Below, piece by piece: positions 1-11,251 of a stretch of 64,000 nucleotides of DNA. The notes below the pieces were generated by a model. The model worked only from the letters and a program-made list of their open reading frames with translations. It was not told the origin of the DNA and made no database searches. Both the position numbers and the translations under genes were made by a program. Origin of the DNA: Apoderus coryli (lineage: Eukaryota > Arthropoda > Insecta > Coleoptera > Attelabidae); NCBI GenBank assembly GCA_911728435.2, contig OU452204.1, positions 18,538,001-18,602,000 of the forward strand, written 5' to 3'. Within the stretch, counting starts at the first letter, position 1. Each line of letters begins with the position of its first letter.

Positions 1-1060
1 TTCCACAAAAAGCATCAATTTGTGCAAATTTGGAGCCTTGGCAAACAATTAATATTTTGGTCTCTGGTGAAAATGAAGAAAAACTCTGTAGGTTGCTGAT
101 AACTAGTTTTCACTAGTCAATATTTTGTAATATTTCAGAAAAAATATAATTTTCGAGTTTCCTTGCTAGGCTTTAAATTTGTTATTTATGGTTTTGATGT
201 TGATTGAATTTACAGTTTATTTTCACAGATCTAGAAAACTGTGTTTATTTTAGACTGTACCTAAGATCAACTCAAGCCATTGGCATTTTAATTTGCTACC
301 TACTTCAATCAATATTATAAATATCGAGAACGAAAATATACGTTTAATTTAATAATAATTATTAAGGATTTGTTTTTGATACTCTGCCAAATCCTACTAG
401 GTATATGGATAAATAAACAGATGAAACCGATTTTAAATAAAATATTAATCACATCTATTTTCGTATGTCGGAATCAGCAACCGCTTTTTAAAACAAATAA
501 CATTTTGTAAGAATTTGAAAAATGTAGATTGAATTTATTTTTGGACATGAATATTTATGAATGTGAGGTATTTTGTTGCTTCAAGAGGTCTTTCAGAAAA
601 TCTGCCAAATTAAATATTTAGGAATTTACTAACACAATTTTCAATAATTTAAAATAACAGATTGCACCTAAATTCTTCTAATAACACAGTTACAAATTAC
701 TTTAGCGAATTACTTTCGACCAATTACTTACTCAGCTATTTTTTAAAACGACACTCGTATATTCCCACAGATCTAGAAACTAGATCTGTGTATATTCCCC
801 AACTAATTGATTATAACATATCAATATATCGAAATCATCTGATAGTTGATTTGAAATTCAGTTAAAAATGTTATTCCCCCAATATAGTTGTTCTTATAAT
901 TTCTAGTTTATCATTCAACATATTTTTATTGTTTATTTTAGCATGCAACGTATATTAATAATTAGCGAGAAAAAATATCAAATAATAGTAGGAAATTGAT
1001 AACGAGGCCTTCGGAGATAAAACTTGGTGAGCCAGATGTTGTCTCTGGTCTCGAACGAAA
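1..1060. other. AT-rich non-coding stretch
   Basis: No gene is visible on either strand. Short open frames here lack recognisable motifs and have the composition expected of chance in AT-rich DNA. It is probably intergenic or old decayed repeat. Confidence 0.5.
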
Positions 1061-1265
1061 GAGGTACTTATGTTGATGAATAAAATTGCTACATATCAAC
1101 AAACTTCATTTTTGGGAACAAAAAAATCACTGTTGACTATGAAGGCCATGAATTGGTTTGGAACAAAACCGAGCGTTTTCTTCGGACTGATTCATGCAAA
1201 TGGCATTGAAGTTCTAGGTAGTCCTCCTTCTTGGTCGTTGATGCCTTTGAGCGGGGGAGCACGCA

Positions 1266-2268
1266 TCGTTGATGGTGTGTGACCTTGCCAAGGCGTTCGA
1301 CTGTGTCTCGCATACTATTCTTTTGGAAAAGTTGCATTTTTACGGTGTGAGAGGTGTTCCTTCGAATCTTATAAAGTCCTACCTCACTGGTAGACAACAG
1401 TGTTTTAAAGTGGGAAATATTGAGTCCATCAGGGTTGACATCAAGCACGGTGTGCCCCAGGGGTCGGTACTGGGTCCCCTGTTTTTCATAATATATATAA
1501 ACGATATATGTTCTTACATGAACGACAAATGTCGCTATGTATTGTTTGCTGATGACACTCAGGGATGTCCTGGAAGTATCCGAAATCTGGTTCTCAACCA
1601 ATAATTTACAATTAAATTGCAACAAAACTAAACAAATTTGTTTTTCTAGTAACCCTAAATTTGCTAGTAATGACTCTTGCAAAATACTTGGGATTGTTGT
1701 TGATGGCGGTTTGATTTGGGCCGAACACCTGAGTCAGCTGATTAGTAAGCTGTCTGGTATTTTATTTGTAATTAGGCAACTCAGAACGGCGCTTTCCTTT
1801 GAGGTTCTTAAGTCTGTCTATTATGGCTTGTTTCATTCGCGTATTGTATACGGGGTTATTCTTTGGGGCAACTCACCCAACGCGTTACAGGGTTTTTGGC
1901 TACAGAAGAAAGCTATTAGACTGTTGGCTGGTGCTGATCACTGTCGTCCATTCTTTCTTGGGTACAGGATAATGCCTTTACCTTGAGTTTATGTGTATCA
2001 CCAGCTCATGGAAATTCATGAGCATAAGGGTAGGTTCCCTAGGCACGGACAGGTTCATGACCACAATACTCGTTCCGTTGGGCTGACCATTGCGCCACGT
2101 TTTAGACTTAACAAAAGTCAAAATAACTCGCTAAATATAGAACTATACACCAAGCTTCCTGTTAGCTTCAAAATTTTAAACCAGAATACATTTAAAATAA
2201 AAATAAAGGAACTGCTGTTAAGTAACTGTTTATATTCAGTTGATGAATACATGTCACACTCATTTTGA
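1266..2268 (+). pseudogene. CR1/L2-type non-LTR retrotransposon, 3' half of RT (degenerate)
   Basis: This is the C-terminal half of a retrotransposon reverse transcriptase. It starts inside the palm at [11 protein letters not shown], then shows [11 protein letters not shown] and the catalytic LFADDT near 1545-1560. A frameshift near 1560 moves the frame to the thumb region (LQLNCNKTKQICF at about 1610). A TGA at about 1985 interrupts the frame before the C-terminal segment (HNTRS, RFRLNKSQNNSLN) ending at 2268. Endonuclease and finger domains are missing, the usual result of 5' truncation in target-primed integration. A (TATC)n tract follows 65 bp downstream and may be its tail. The CR1/L2 assignment is by general resemblance. 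The element is dead: frameshift, stop and truncation. Confidence 0.85.
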
Positions 2269-2332
2269 AAATGATGGTCTATACGCCTTGTTGGATTTGA
2301 GATAAAATATTTTGAAATTTGTTTGTAAAATG

Positions 2333-2333
<1 letters not shown>

Positions 2334-2424
<91 letters not shown>
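2334..2424. repeat. (TATC)n microsatellite, about 23 units
   Basis: This is an essentially uninterrupted TATC tetranucleotide tract of about 91 bp. It sits exactly between two retroelements of opposite orientation, with the 3' end of the plus-strand RT on its left and the 3' end of a minus-strand RT on its right. It is probably the simple-repeat tail of the left element, later expanded by slippage. Confidence 0.95.
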
Positions 2425-2481
2425 TTGTGAGCCTTTTTCGGCCTTGGCGATCCAGAAAAGCTCCACTAGGACGATTGAGAC

Positions 2482-3600
2482 TTAGTTGCGACATAAATCG
2501 TCTTGAAGATGAGAACAATCTTCAGTACTATTAATGACAGAATATACTTTGAAGTCGTCAGCATATAATAACGAACTATTTGTCAAGCCACTAGAAATAT
2601 CATCGATAAAACACAGGAACAACAATGGTCCAAGGACAGAGCCCTGGGGAACACCAGATGACACTTTAAAATTTGCGGAACGAAATCCTCGACTTTCCAC
2701 ATACTGAAATCTATCCTTCAGATATAAGATAGTCCATAACGACACAGTTTACGCAGTAGAATACCATGATCAAGTCTATCAAAGGCTTTAGAAAAATCAG
2801 TGTAAATTACATCTAGCTGACCCCCGTTATCAAGTCGCTCAGTTAAAAACTGTGTTAAAACCAATAAATTAGTTGACGTAGAACAACCGGGAAAAAAGCC
2901 ATGTTGTACCGATGAAATCTGACGCCTAACATGGCTCATAATAATATCATGGAGCACAAATTCAAAAACTTTAGAAAAACACGACTGTATGGAAATTGGT
3001 CTATAATTTGAAATATCCTGTTTATCTCCCTTCTTATGAACCGGCGTTACTCTAGAAGATTTCCAATCAGAGGGGAAACTACACGATCGCAAAGACATAT
3101 TGAATATTGTACACAATGGTTTAGCAAACACAGTGGCACAATCCCTAATTACAAAAGATGGTATACCATCAGGACCCGATGTAAATTTAGCTTTTAACCT
3201 TCTCAAAGCTCCATAGACCTCCCTCTCAGTAATCACACGATCCGGTAAATGAGACACATTCACAACATCAAACAATCCCTGATCAATATCAAATGCCTGA
3301 GATGCAACGTATGATGTGTTGAAAAATTCCGCAAATTTATTGACAAGTTCCTGCGGATCATCAATATTATTATCATTGTAAGTCATACTACCAGGCAATC
3401 GCCCAGATTTGCTTCTGGAATTGACAAAAGACCAAAACTTGTTAGGATCACTACTCAATCTACGCTCAGCATCACGCAATTACACCCTGTAAGAGGAACT
3501 CACCTCAGTTTTTATATTGTGACGCAGAACTCTAAAATCATGGAAAAATTGAGGAACTTTTCCTATATGCTCCAAAGAGTATGCCATGAATTTAATAAAA
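2482..3600 (-). pseudogene. CR1/Jockey-like non-LTR retrotransposon RT (degenerate)
   Basis: A minus-strand RT reads from about 3600 down to 2482. The pre-RT region contains FWSFVNSRSK. The fingers read SGPDGIPSFVIRD, WKSSRVTPVHKKGD and NYRPIS, the palm DVIYTDFSKAFDRLDH, and a second frame carries [11 protein letters not shown] and the catalytic LYADDFKVYS. A frameshift near 2720-2745 separates the two segments. The thumb and C-terminal domain are lost beyond about 2480, so both ends are incomplete. It lies tail-to-tail with the plus-strand element to its left. Confidence 0.88.
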
Positions 3601-3649
3601 CCCGCCTTCGACCTACTATAACAACTTCCTTGTTAATTAAAAATTATTT

Positions 3650-4200
3650 TTACGTACCAGGAAAAAATACCACGGCATTGTTGATAATTTATTAAATATA
3701 GTTTATACGGGTACTTTAATTTTCAAGTGCACCATAACAGACAAAAATAGCTTAACAAGATGATTGCAATAATAATAAAAATCTGCGGGTTCTTGTAGTT
3801 TATTTATTAAGTTTTTTTCCGAGAGTTAGGGATTAAAACTATTTGCAAATACACCCTTGATCTTTGCGAAAATTACTAAAAAACCTAGCCTATCGTGATC
3901 TGTATAATAGTAATTGATTTAATCAAATTCAAGGTCAAAGCATAACTGAAAATAGTAAAGCAAAACTACCTAGCAAATCCTGTAGTAATTTTATTGATTT
4001 CAGAGCTGTGTGTAGTATTTAGAATGCGGTGAATATGCGCAATTAGGCATTGCCGTAGTAAAAATTTGTCCCTGGCAGGCTATAATTCAGTGATATATCA
4101 ATAACACTTGTATAACTTCTATACCTATGTGTTTGTTGTTGGTTTTCGGGTAATATTTATTCAGTTTATTGCGAATTATTCTTGTGTTTATAGTTTTCAC
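3650..4200. other. No gene seen
   Basis: AT-rich sequence between two retroelement remnants, with no recognisable motif on either strand. Confidence 0.4.
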
Positions 4201-4204
4201 AGAT

Positions 4205-5186
4205 TTAATTAACAAGTCATTCCAATATGGAATTTGTCCACAGTGCCTTAAGACATCTATAATAATTTCTCTGCACAAGAGCGGCGATAAGGATCAAGCT
4301 TCAAACTATCGTCCAATTGCACTTCTATCTACTCTATCCAAGATCATTGAGACTGGTTAAAAGGAGACTTCTATCATTTATGCACAAATATGAAGTATTA
4401 ACTAGCCACCAATTTGGATTTTTAGCTAACAAATGCACTATATTCTCCGTCTTCAACAATGTTTACTCCAACTTGAACAATCTCCAGTTTACAGCAGCAA
4501 TTTTCTGTGATTTCTCCAAAGCATTCGACTGTGTAAGTCATAATATCCTAATTAACAAGATACAGTACTACAGAATTCGGGGGGTTCCACTGTGATGGTT
4601 TAAGTCCTACCTTAGCAACAGAAATCAGTGTGTGAGGGTCAATGCGGTTGTGTCTTCTTGCAGGCCGATGGATTGTGGAGTTCCACAGGGTTCGGTGTTG
4701 TGTCCTATTTTTTTCCAAAGAACTTAACTTGTCAACTTCCATAACAGTCTACTTTTCACTCTTCGAATCCCATCTTCGATACGCGCTCCCATTCATGCAT
4801 GCCGTGCAATGCAATTTGGGCGTATTTTTAGATTACAAAAAAGAGCTATTCGATACTGTCTGAGATTGCACTATAGAGCCCATTGCCAGGACTTCTTCAG
4901 AAAATTTAAAATACTAACACTACCTTCCTTATTCATATTGGAATCGGTCTGCTTAATCCGCAAACACCTGTCAGATGTCTGTGAAAGACTATTCCATAAC
5001 TATCTCCTTAGAAACGCCGAACATGAGCTTTATCTGCCAGCCCCATCCTCCGAATTAATCAAAAGCTCGATTATATACAATGCAAAACCACAACCATCTG
5101 CCAATGGAAATCAAATTGCTCTCATCCCTTCCTCGATGTTTTATATGTTTTGTTTACCTGTCTACAAATTATTTTTAGTTTTTTGA
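4205..5186 (+). pseudogene. Non-LTR retrotransposon RT with internal deletion
   Basis: Fragments in order are the fingers motif (LHKSGDKDQASNYRPIALLS), the palm ([16 protein letters not shown]), GVPQGSVL at about 4680-4700, and then directly the post-RT region (LQKRAIRYCLRLHYRAHC, at about 4825-4880) and a C-terminal tail. The catalytic YADD block and the thumb are missing between about 4715 and 4740, so the copy has a large internal deletion as well as frameshifts and stops. The RLQKRAIR motif matches the group that includes the elements at 1.3, 14.4 and 15.5 kb. Confidence 0.85.
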
Positions 5187-5299
5187 CAAATATATATATA
5201 TTTAAATTTAAAAAATTTAAATATTTACATTCAATGTCAACTAATCAATATTATTTCTGATGTTTGTGATAAATAATTTTCTGCCAATATCTATAGAAA

Positions 5300-5425
5300 A
5301 TTCTCATTTATAATTCTAATAGTTTCTTTTAATACCCTTCTTGCGGAATTAGGTTCGTATCCTAGAATTTCGACGTTGTCCCATGGAAATTCCTATGATC
5401 TGTTTGATACACGAGTTCGGTTATG
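5300..5425 (-). pseudogene. Penelope-type endonuclease-domain fragment
   Basis: On the minus strand one frame reads FPWDNVEILGYEPNSARRV, followed by a basic helix-like stretch. The pattern W-D-N-V-x-I-L-x-x-E-P resembles the region C-terminal to the GIY-YIG nuclease in Penelope-like retroelements. A matching inverted copy lies about 330 bp to the right. The fragment is too short for a firm family call. Confidence 0.45.
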
Positions 5426-5734
5426 TTAGAAATTCACTTTTCCTAATGTAATCTTGATGAAAGCTCAGGGTTGCAGTGGACTTGTTATATTTACTTGTAA
5501 TGTTTTTGTAATATTTTATTAGTCAAAATATACAACTTATTTGAACAAATAATTATTCTCTAACAGACACATGTCAGTGAATTTATTAGTTTTTTTTATT
5601 GTCATATTAAAAACAATTGAAAATGCCAAAGTAACAATAATATGCCAAATAACAATACCTAATATGCCAGTGGCTTTAAACAATTAACAACAGTACCCAA
5701 CACTTGATGTTCTTTTACTGTAACTTGTGGTGGT

Positions 5735-5880
5735 CTACCTGAGAAAGATCAAGAGTAAATTGAAGGAATCTAACATAGCCGAATACGTTTACCAAACAGG
5801 TCATAGGGTTTTATGGGACAACGTCGAAATTCTCTTAGAATTTTACGTCCTAGGGGCAAAGTAAATACCCGAATAATGAG
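5735..5880 (+). pseudogene. Penelope-type endonuclease-domain fragment, inverted partner
   Basis: The plus-strand reading contains SNIAEYVYQTGHRVLWDNVEILL. The two blocks IAE-x5-TGH and WDNVEIL are typical of the tail of the GIY-YIG endonuclease region of Penelope-like elements. It is the inverted counterpart of the fragment at 5300-5425. The reading frame ends shortly afterwards at a stop near 5880. Confidence 0.5.
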
Positions 5881-5899
5881 CCTGTAGTTTTTCAATAAC

Positions 5900-7220
5900 A
5901 GTAAACGAAAAAGGATGAACTAAAATAGACATGGAAACATCTTCAAATGTGCAACATAACTAAGTATGGTTTTAAAAATTTAATATTAGGTACTGATTTT
6001 ACTTTTTTTACTGACCAGTAACTTGAGTGTAGGAGCAGGTCAATCCAGGAAAAAATATATAGAAGTTTTTTCTAATTGGTTTTCTAAGTTCTTTTTGCAT
6101 TTTTTTCCTTATAGCTCGAAAAATATACTGTTTTGGAAAAAGTTTCAATATACAAAAATGGACTAAATTAAATTACCTACAAATTATGTCCATAAGGTTT
6201 TTTTGTAAACCAAACGATTTCGCTGATAAACCACCATGAAAATATCCATAGTTGGTCAAAAAAAAAAAAAGTTTTTTGTATTACTCAAACATTTTAATTT
6301 AGAATATTTAAAGTTTATTAACTTATTAATTAAGTTTGGTCTAGGACGTTTGGAAACTGGCTGATTTTCTGTAAAAGAAAAGGAAAGCGGAAGATGATAC
6401 CTTGTGGTTTGAATAGTTTTAGCTTGAGATGGTGCTATATCAGCAGAAGATGATCCAGGCTGCTCATCATCAGCATCAGGGTTGGGCTGATTTAAATCAA
6501 CTGATTTTTTTAATAAAAATCATGTTTAAAATCAAACCATAAAGTTGCTAAAGCTTCCGCTTTTAATTGACAATGCAAAACAACAGAAAAATAAATTATT
6601 TTTAATTTTCGTTGAGTAACTTAGACTGTGAGTCATGATCTCTGAAAGCCAATTACATTACAGACAATGTTCCTTCAAATTTGCTAATCAAATTACGGTA
6701 CACATTGATTTTTAAAAGCGTGCGCTCAAATCAATTTTCGTACGAAATGTTTATCGTACACCTAAACCAATTCTTGTGTCAGGTTCATTTACTTTTTGTT
6801 AGAAATAATAGGTGATACGCCAATGGATATTACTGTTCTCTAATATAACCATCTTCTCCATGTAGTTTGCGCAGGACATGGTATATAGTGAGCTGCTCTG
6901 CTTATTAAACCCTGGACAATAACAGCCTACTATATCAAGCAACTAGTGGTTGACTTAGTTGTTTTTCTTATTTCAAATGGCACACCCTATATATTATCTT
7001 CACTTGTTTTTGAATAAATAATTTATTTTGAATTTTGTTGGTCCAAAACAGGTCTTCGGAAAATATTTGTCATTTTGTCGGTTGAATAGACAGAATCTTG
7101 AATTTTGCGGGGTAGTTCAATAACATCTTAAGAATATCAACTATCTTGAGAGATTGACGCACTTGGTTACAGGGCGGTCGCAAATACGCTTCCATTTAAG
7201 ATCTTAAAAACTACACATCC
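5900..7220. other. No clear gene; one open minus-strand patch
   Basis: Mostly AT-rich sequence without motifs. On the minus strand about 6310-6510 a frame is open for over 60 codons, begins VDLNQPNPDADDEQPGSSSA and later carries KRPRP. It looks like real but unrecognised protein sequence, perhaps from a transposon accessory ORF. Confidence 0.35.
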
Positions 7221-7224
7221 ATAC

Positions 7225-7455
7225 AAGATTACAAAAGTGCAATCTTTGAAACAGTTCTGGTCCGCATCCAAGAAGATCTTGACTTCTTAGAGAAAATAAT
7301 TTGGACAGATCAAAATTAAATTTTCACGGGAAGGTATATTTAACTAAATAAATGAACATTTCTGGGCTGAACAAAATCCTTGTATGGTTAAACAAATAGA
7401 TATACAGGACAAATTTAGTTTTAACGTTTTTTGGCAACCAAATAACGTTGTAAAT
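7225..7455 (+). pseudogene. IS630/Tc1/mariner-superfamily transposase fragment
   Basis: Two frames together read like the middle of a DDE transposase. RIQEDLDFLEKIIWTDQN carries the first-aspartate block (I-W-T-D). After a frameshift, NEHFWAEQNPCMVKQIDIQDKF follows, then an NVFW block. The second and third acidic residues are absent, so this is a short inactive relic. Confidence 0.6.
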
Positions 7456-7459
7456 AAGG

Positions 7460-8240
7460 ATAGATTTCATTAAACTCTCTCATGTTATTTCTATAAATTT
7501 GTCAATTTGCTCATGAATAATAAACAAACTAATTAAATTATTTTCTTCTAATTTGTACCACACACAAACAACACTAAATGTCAAAATATTATAATTACAA
7601 ATTTTCATACCTAATTCAAATATAGCATATGTTTTTATTCCAGAAAAATTACAGTTTAGGAAAGCAAATTTGATTGTATTTCCGAATATTTGGTGTGGCA
7701 TTTGAGAAAATTGACTTATGCCTATTTTTAGTAGTAGAGCCATCGTCCAAAGATTATACTAAACTAGACACAGTACTTGTACTTATATTCCAATTTCCCC
7801 GACCGACGGCAGATCTCTCACCGGGTGAGATGTTTCAGAACGTAGTTGATAATATAGAGCGTCCGCGCGAACAACGTTATACCAGTTGTATTATTTTTGT
7901 GAGTGTGTGAATATTGTTGAAAATATCTAAAAACCAGACTATTTCTTTATACCTAAGACATTCCGCAAATAGAACCAGTTTTTTTTTATATACCTACCTA
8001 AATACCTCTTGGTTATCTCTTAATCATCCCTTTTGTGTAGGTATACATAAATACAGTCAAGGTTTAGCTGGGGGCTTGAAGGTTGCTCCAAGAAATTTTT
8101 GTCATTATTTAATATCGTTAGAAGATATTTTTGTAGACAAATTTAACGATGTTGCGAATAGGGTTTTTATATAAAGTTCAGTTTTCTGTTATATGTAACC
8201 ACCTAGCATTTTTCCGAATTTATTTTAATATTATTCTCTT
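7460..8240. other. No gene recognised
   Basis: Short open frames exist on both strands but none carries a recognisable motif. I see nothing I can name here. Confidence 0.35.
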
Positions 8241-8279
8241 GAAACCATGCATTAACAAGGTTGGTATCGTCCTGTAATT

Positions 8280-8870
8280 CGTCACAATCCTTTTGAGACT
8301 TAAATCATTTAAAAATCTTAAAGTCGTCAGCGAATAAAAGGCCGATATAGATTAGGAATAGTAATGGTCCAAGGATACTCCCCTGCAGAACCCCTCATGC
8401 GCATTTCACGAGCACATCGGAAAATCTATTGGTCATCTTAACTCTTTGATATCGATCATACAAGTAAGATTCTAGTAAATTTAAGGAATTGTATAAAAAC
8501 CCCAGCCTATACTTAGTTTACAGGAGCAGGATCCGATGGTTAACCCTGTCAAAAGCCTTGGCACAATCGATATAAAAAACATCCAGCTGCTCTTGAGCTT
8601 CAAGAGCTAGTGAGGCATAGTCAGAAAATATCATGTAGCCATGCTAGAATGTTTTGGTTTGACCTAGCTGTATATATTGTTGTAAAGAATATTGTCGAAG
8701 ATTTTAGCTAAATTATTGAGTAGACTTATTGGTCTATAGTTCATTATTTCATTTCGCTTGCCATTCTTAAAGACGGGGGTAATAATGGAACTTTTTAGTT
8801 TATCAGGAAAAGTGTTGTTATTTAAACAAATATTAAAAATATGTGACATTGGCAAGGTCAACCACTCGCC
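8280..8870 (-). pseudogene. CR1-like RT fragment, inverted copy of the 10.5 kb element
   Basis: The minus strand carries the fingers segment (FNICLNNNTFPDKLKSSIIT, then NYRPISLLNNLAKIFDNIL), a damaged palm with AFDRVNH-like sequence, and LLFADDFKIFK at about 8310-8345. The order and wording closely match the plus-strand element at 10493-12781, so the two are copies of one family. The frame is broken several times. Confidence 0.85.
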
Positions 8871-8879
8871 TAATAAACG

Positions 8880-9870
8880 TCTTTATTAGGCGAAGTCTAG
8901 CCCAATAGCCATTCACACTTTTGCCCTTCAAATATCTCAAAGCAAGAATAAATATCCTTTTACGCAATAAAGTGCTTATAAATAAAATTAAAACATATGT
9001 TGTATGCTATATATAAATTAAATTCATTCAATCTCTTAAGACAGTTGATATTCTTAAGATATTATTGAACTACCAATCTAAAATTGAAGATTCTGTCTAT
9101 GCAACGGACAAAATGACGAATATTTTTGTTTTGGACCAAAAAGTTTCAAAATAAATTATTTATTCAAAAACAGTTGAAGATAGGTATAGGGAAGTGTTAA
9201 AATTAAATACTGCAAATTTGATGGGGAATCCAAAAATATAATAATATATAGGGTGTTCTATTTGAATTAAGTAGTTTGATAAATAACCAAAAACGTCACA
9301 AAAATATTACTTTTACATTTAAATATGGAGACCTATTCGTGCCTCGAGAGCAACAGTTTATTTCACATATAAATTCAATGTAATTACTTGAAGATGTGAG
9401 CTATTCCTAAGTTTATATTGAGAGATGATAATTCTATATTTGGTGGTATTCTGGCCTGGTAATGGTATAGCTATCTAAAATTATTATTATTATTATTATT
9501 AAGTAGGTACCTACCCTTGGTTATATGCCCAATTTTATTTGCCAGCTGACCCCATCGCATGTTATACATATTCTTTGTCACGAGACGGGTAATTTTTTCA
9601 GGTCAATATTTTTTTTTTTACATTCCTGAATAATTTTATTATACCTACTTAGTCCATGACCCACTTCTAAAAATATTCCTAAACACATTACTTATTTATG
9701 TTACCAACTTCTAAAGAGGGTATTACGTCATAAAATTTTCAAATCTCTTATGATTCAAAGCCTAAAAAATTAGAGGAACATTTTTTAACTCTCTATTACT
9801 TTTTAAGTAGGTAGAAAAGATAATATGGAAATGAGACATATTAACAATGTAAAAACAGTAAAAAAACACA
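8880..9870. other. No gene; transposon-end-like sequence
   Basis: AT-rich with an (ATT)n tract at about 9480-9500 and a TAGGGTGTTC motif at about 9249 that resembles mariner-type inverted termini. No coding segment is recognised. Confidence 0.35.
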
Positions 9871-9879
9871 CTGGTGATA

Positions 9880-10020
9880 GAAGCATTTTCTAACGGATTG
9901 CATATATTGACCAGCATGAGTAACGTACCACAAATCCAACAAATTCCGAACGCGTCCAATGGGATTTAAGTTAGAAATAATCGCTGGCCAATCCATGGTT
10001 TGAACGTCTCGTTCTTGTGA
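9880..10020 (-). pseudogene. Tc1-like transposase fragment, third-acidic-residue region
   Basis: The minus strand reads MDWPAIISNLNPIGRVRNLL followed by a leucine-rich stretch. This resembles the DWP-x-x-SPDLNPIE block that carries the third catalytic residue in Tc1-type transposases. Here the motif aspartate is replaced by Asn and the E by Gly, so it is an inactive relic. Confidence 0.55.
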
Positions 10021-10164
10021 TGGATGTGATGATGGAAATCTCCACTAGTTTATATCGTCGCGACAAGATATAAGACATGCGTAACGAAACAGAATTTTAA
10101 TAATAATAATTATTATTATTGTATTATTTCCAATAAACTATTGTGACAAACTAACTACTTTATT

Positions 10165-10290
10165 CAAAAATTAGAAAAAAAAGTATTGCCAGGGCTGGTA
10201 TTCGAACCCATAACCTTCCACAAGCGAAGCGAACGCTCTCTCAATGACGCCACAGAACCCTCTTTGAAAATATTGTATTTTAATTGTAAT
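10165..10290 (-). repeat. tRNA-Ala-like SINE head, copy 1
   Basis: The minus strand shows a tRNA-like block: an AGCGTTCGCTTCGC region at the anticodon arm position, box B as GGTTCGAATAC, then a poly-T tract and CTAATTTTT. The second copy at 49830-49960 shares the same order and the same poly-T tail. Mismatches in the stems argue against a functional tRNA gene. Confidence 0.5.
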
Positions 10291-10378
10291 AAGATAGGTT
10301 CTAACTGCCTAAATGGTGAAATTTTAAACGCAATTTTCCCGAGAATTATGGGAGCAAATATCAAAAGTGACGTATAGC

Positions 10379-10487
10379 TGTAAAGCAGATAAAAAATGCT
10401 TTAGCATGATCTATCACTCGACCCCTACTGCTATTTGAAAATTTAGCGGTTGTGTCCAGCTGTTAAAGCATTTTTTATCTGCTTTAC
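10379..10487. repeat. Hairpin with 25-bp arms
   Basis: The sequence at 10379-10403 recurs inverted at 10463-10487 (arms begin CTGTAAAGCAGAT), separated by 59 bp. It lies between the SINE copy and the start of the RT element and could be a small MITE or the scar of a nested insertion. Confidence 0.7.
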
Positions 10488-11251
10488 AGTTTTACTGCCA
10501 ATGTCACATATTTTTAATATTTGTTTAAATAACAACACTTTTCCTGATAAACTAAAAAGTTCCATTATTACCCCCGTCTTTAAGAATGGCAAGCGAAATG
10601 AAGTAATGAATTATAGACCAATAAGTCTACTCAATAACTTAGCTAAAATCTTCGAGAATATTCTTTACAACAATATATACAGCTGGGTCAAACCAAAACT
10701 TAGCACATTCCAGCATGGCTTCATGAGAAATCGTTCAACCTCTGCATATTTTCTGAATATGCCTCACTAGCTCTTGAAGCTGGAGAGCAGCTGGATGTTA
10801 TTTATACCGATTGTGCCAAGGCTTTTGACAGGGTTAACCATCGGATCCTGCTTTGTAAACTGGGTAGGCTGGGGTTTTCATGCAGTTCCTTAAACTTACT
10901 AAAATCTTACTTGTATGATCGATGTCAAAGAGTTAAGATGACCAATAGATTTTCCTATAATTTCACGAGCACATCAGGGATTCCCCAGGGGAGTATCCTC
11001 GGACCATTACTATTCTTAATTTATATCAATGATTTACCTCAGATCGGACGTTTTCGACTGGCCTTTTATTCGCTGACGACTTTAAGATTTTTAAATTAAT
11101 TAAACCTCAGAAGGATTGTGATGAATTACAGGACGATATCAACCTTGTTACTGCATGGTTTCAGGAGAACAACATTAAAGTAAATTGGGAAAAATGCTCG
11201 GTGATTACATATACCAGAAAACTGAACTTTATACAAAGAACCTATTCGATA

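Noticed and set aside
1137..1682. 181-codon open frame on the minus strand
   Set aside because: It is antisense to the clear RT domain on the plus strand and has no motif of its own.
2334..2424. Protein made of repeated leucine-serine-isoleucine-tyrosine across the microsatellite
   Set aside because: An artefact of translating (TATC)n.
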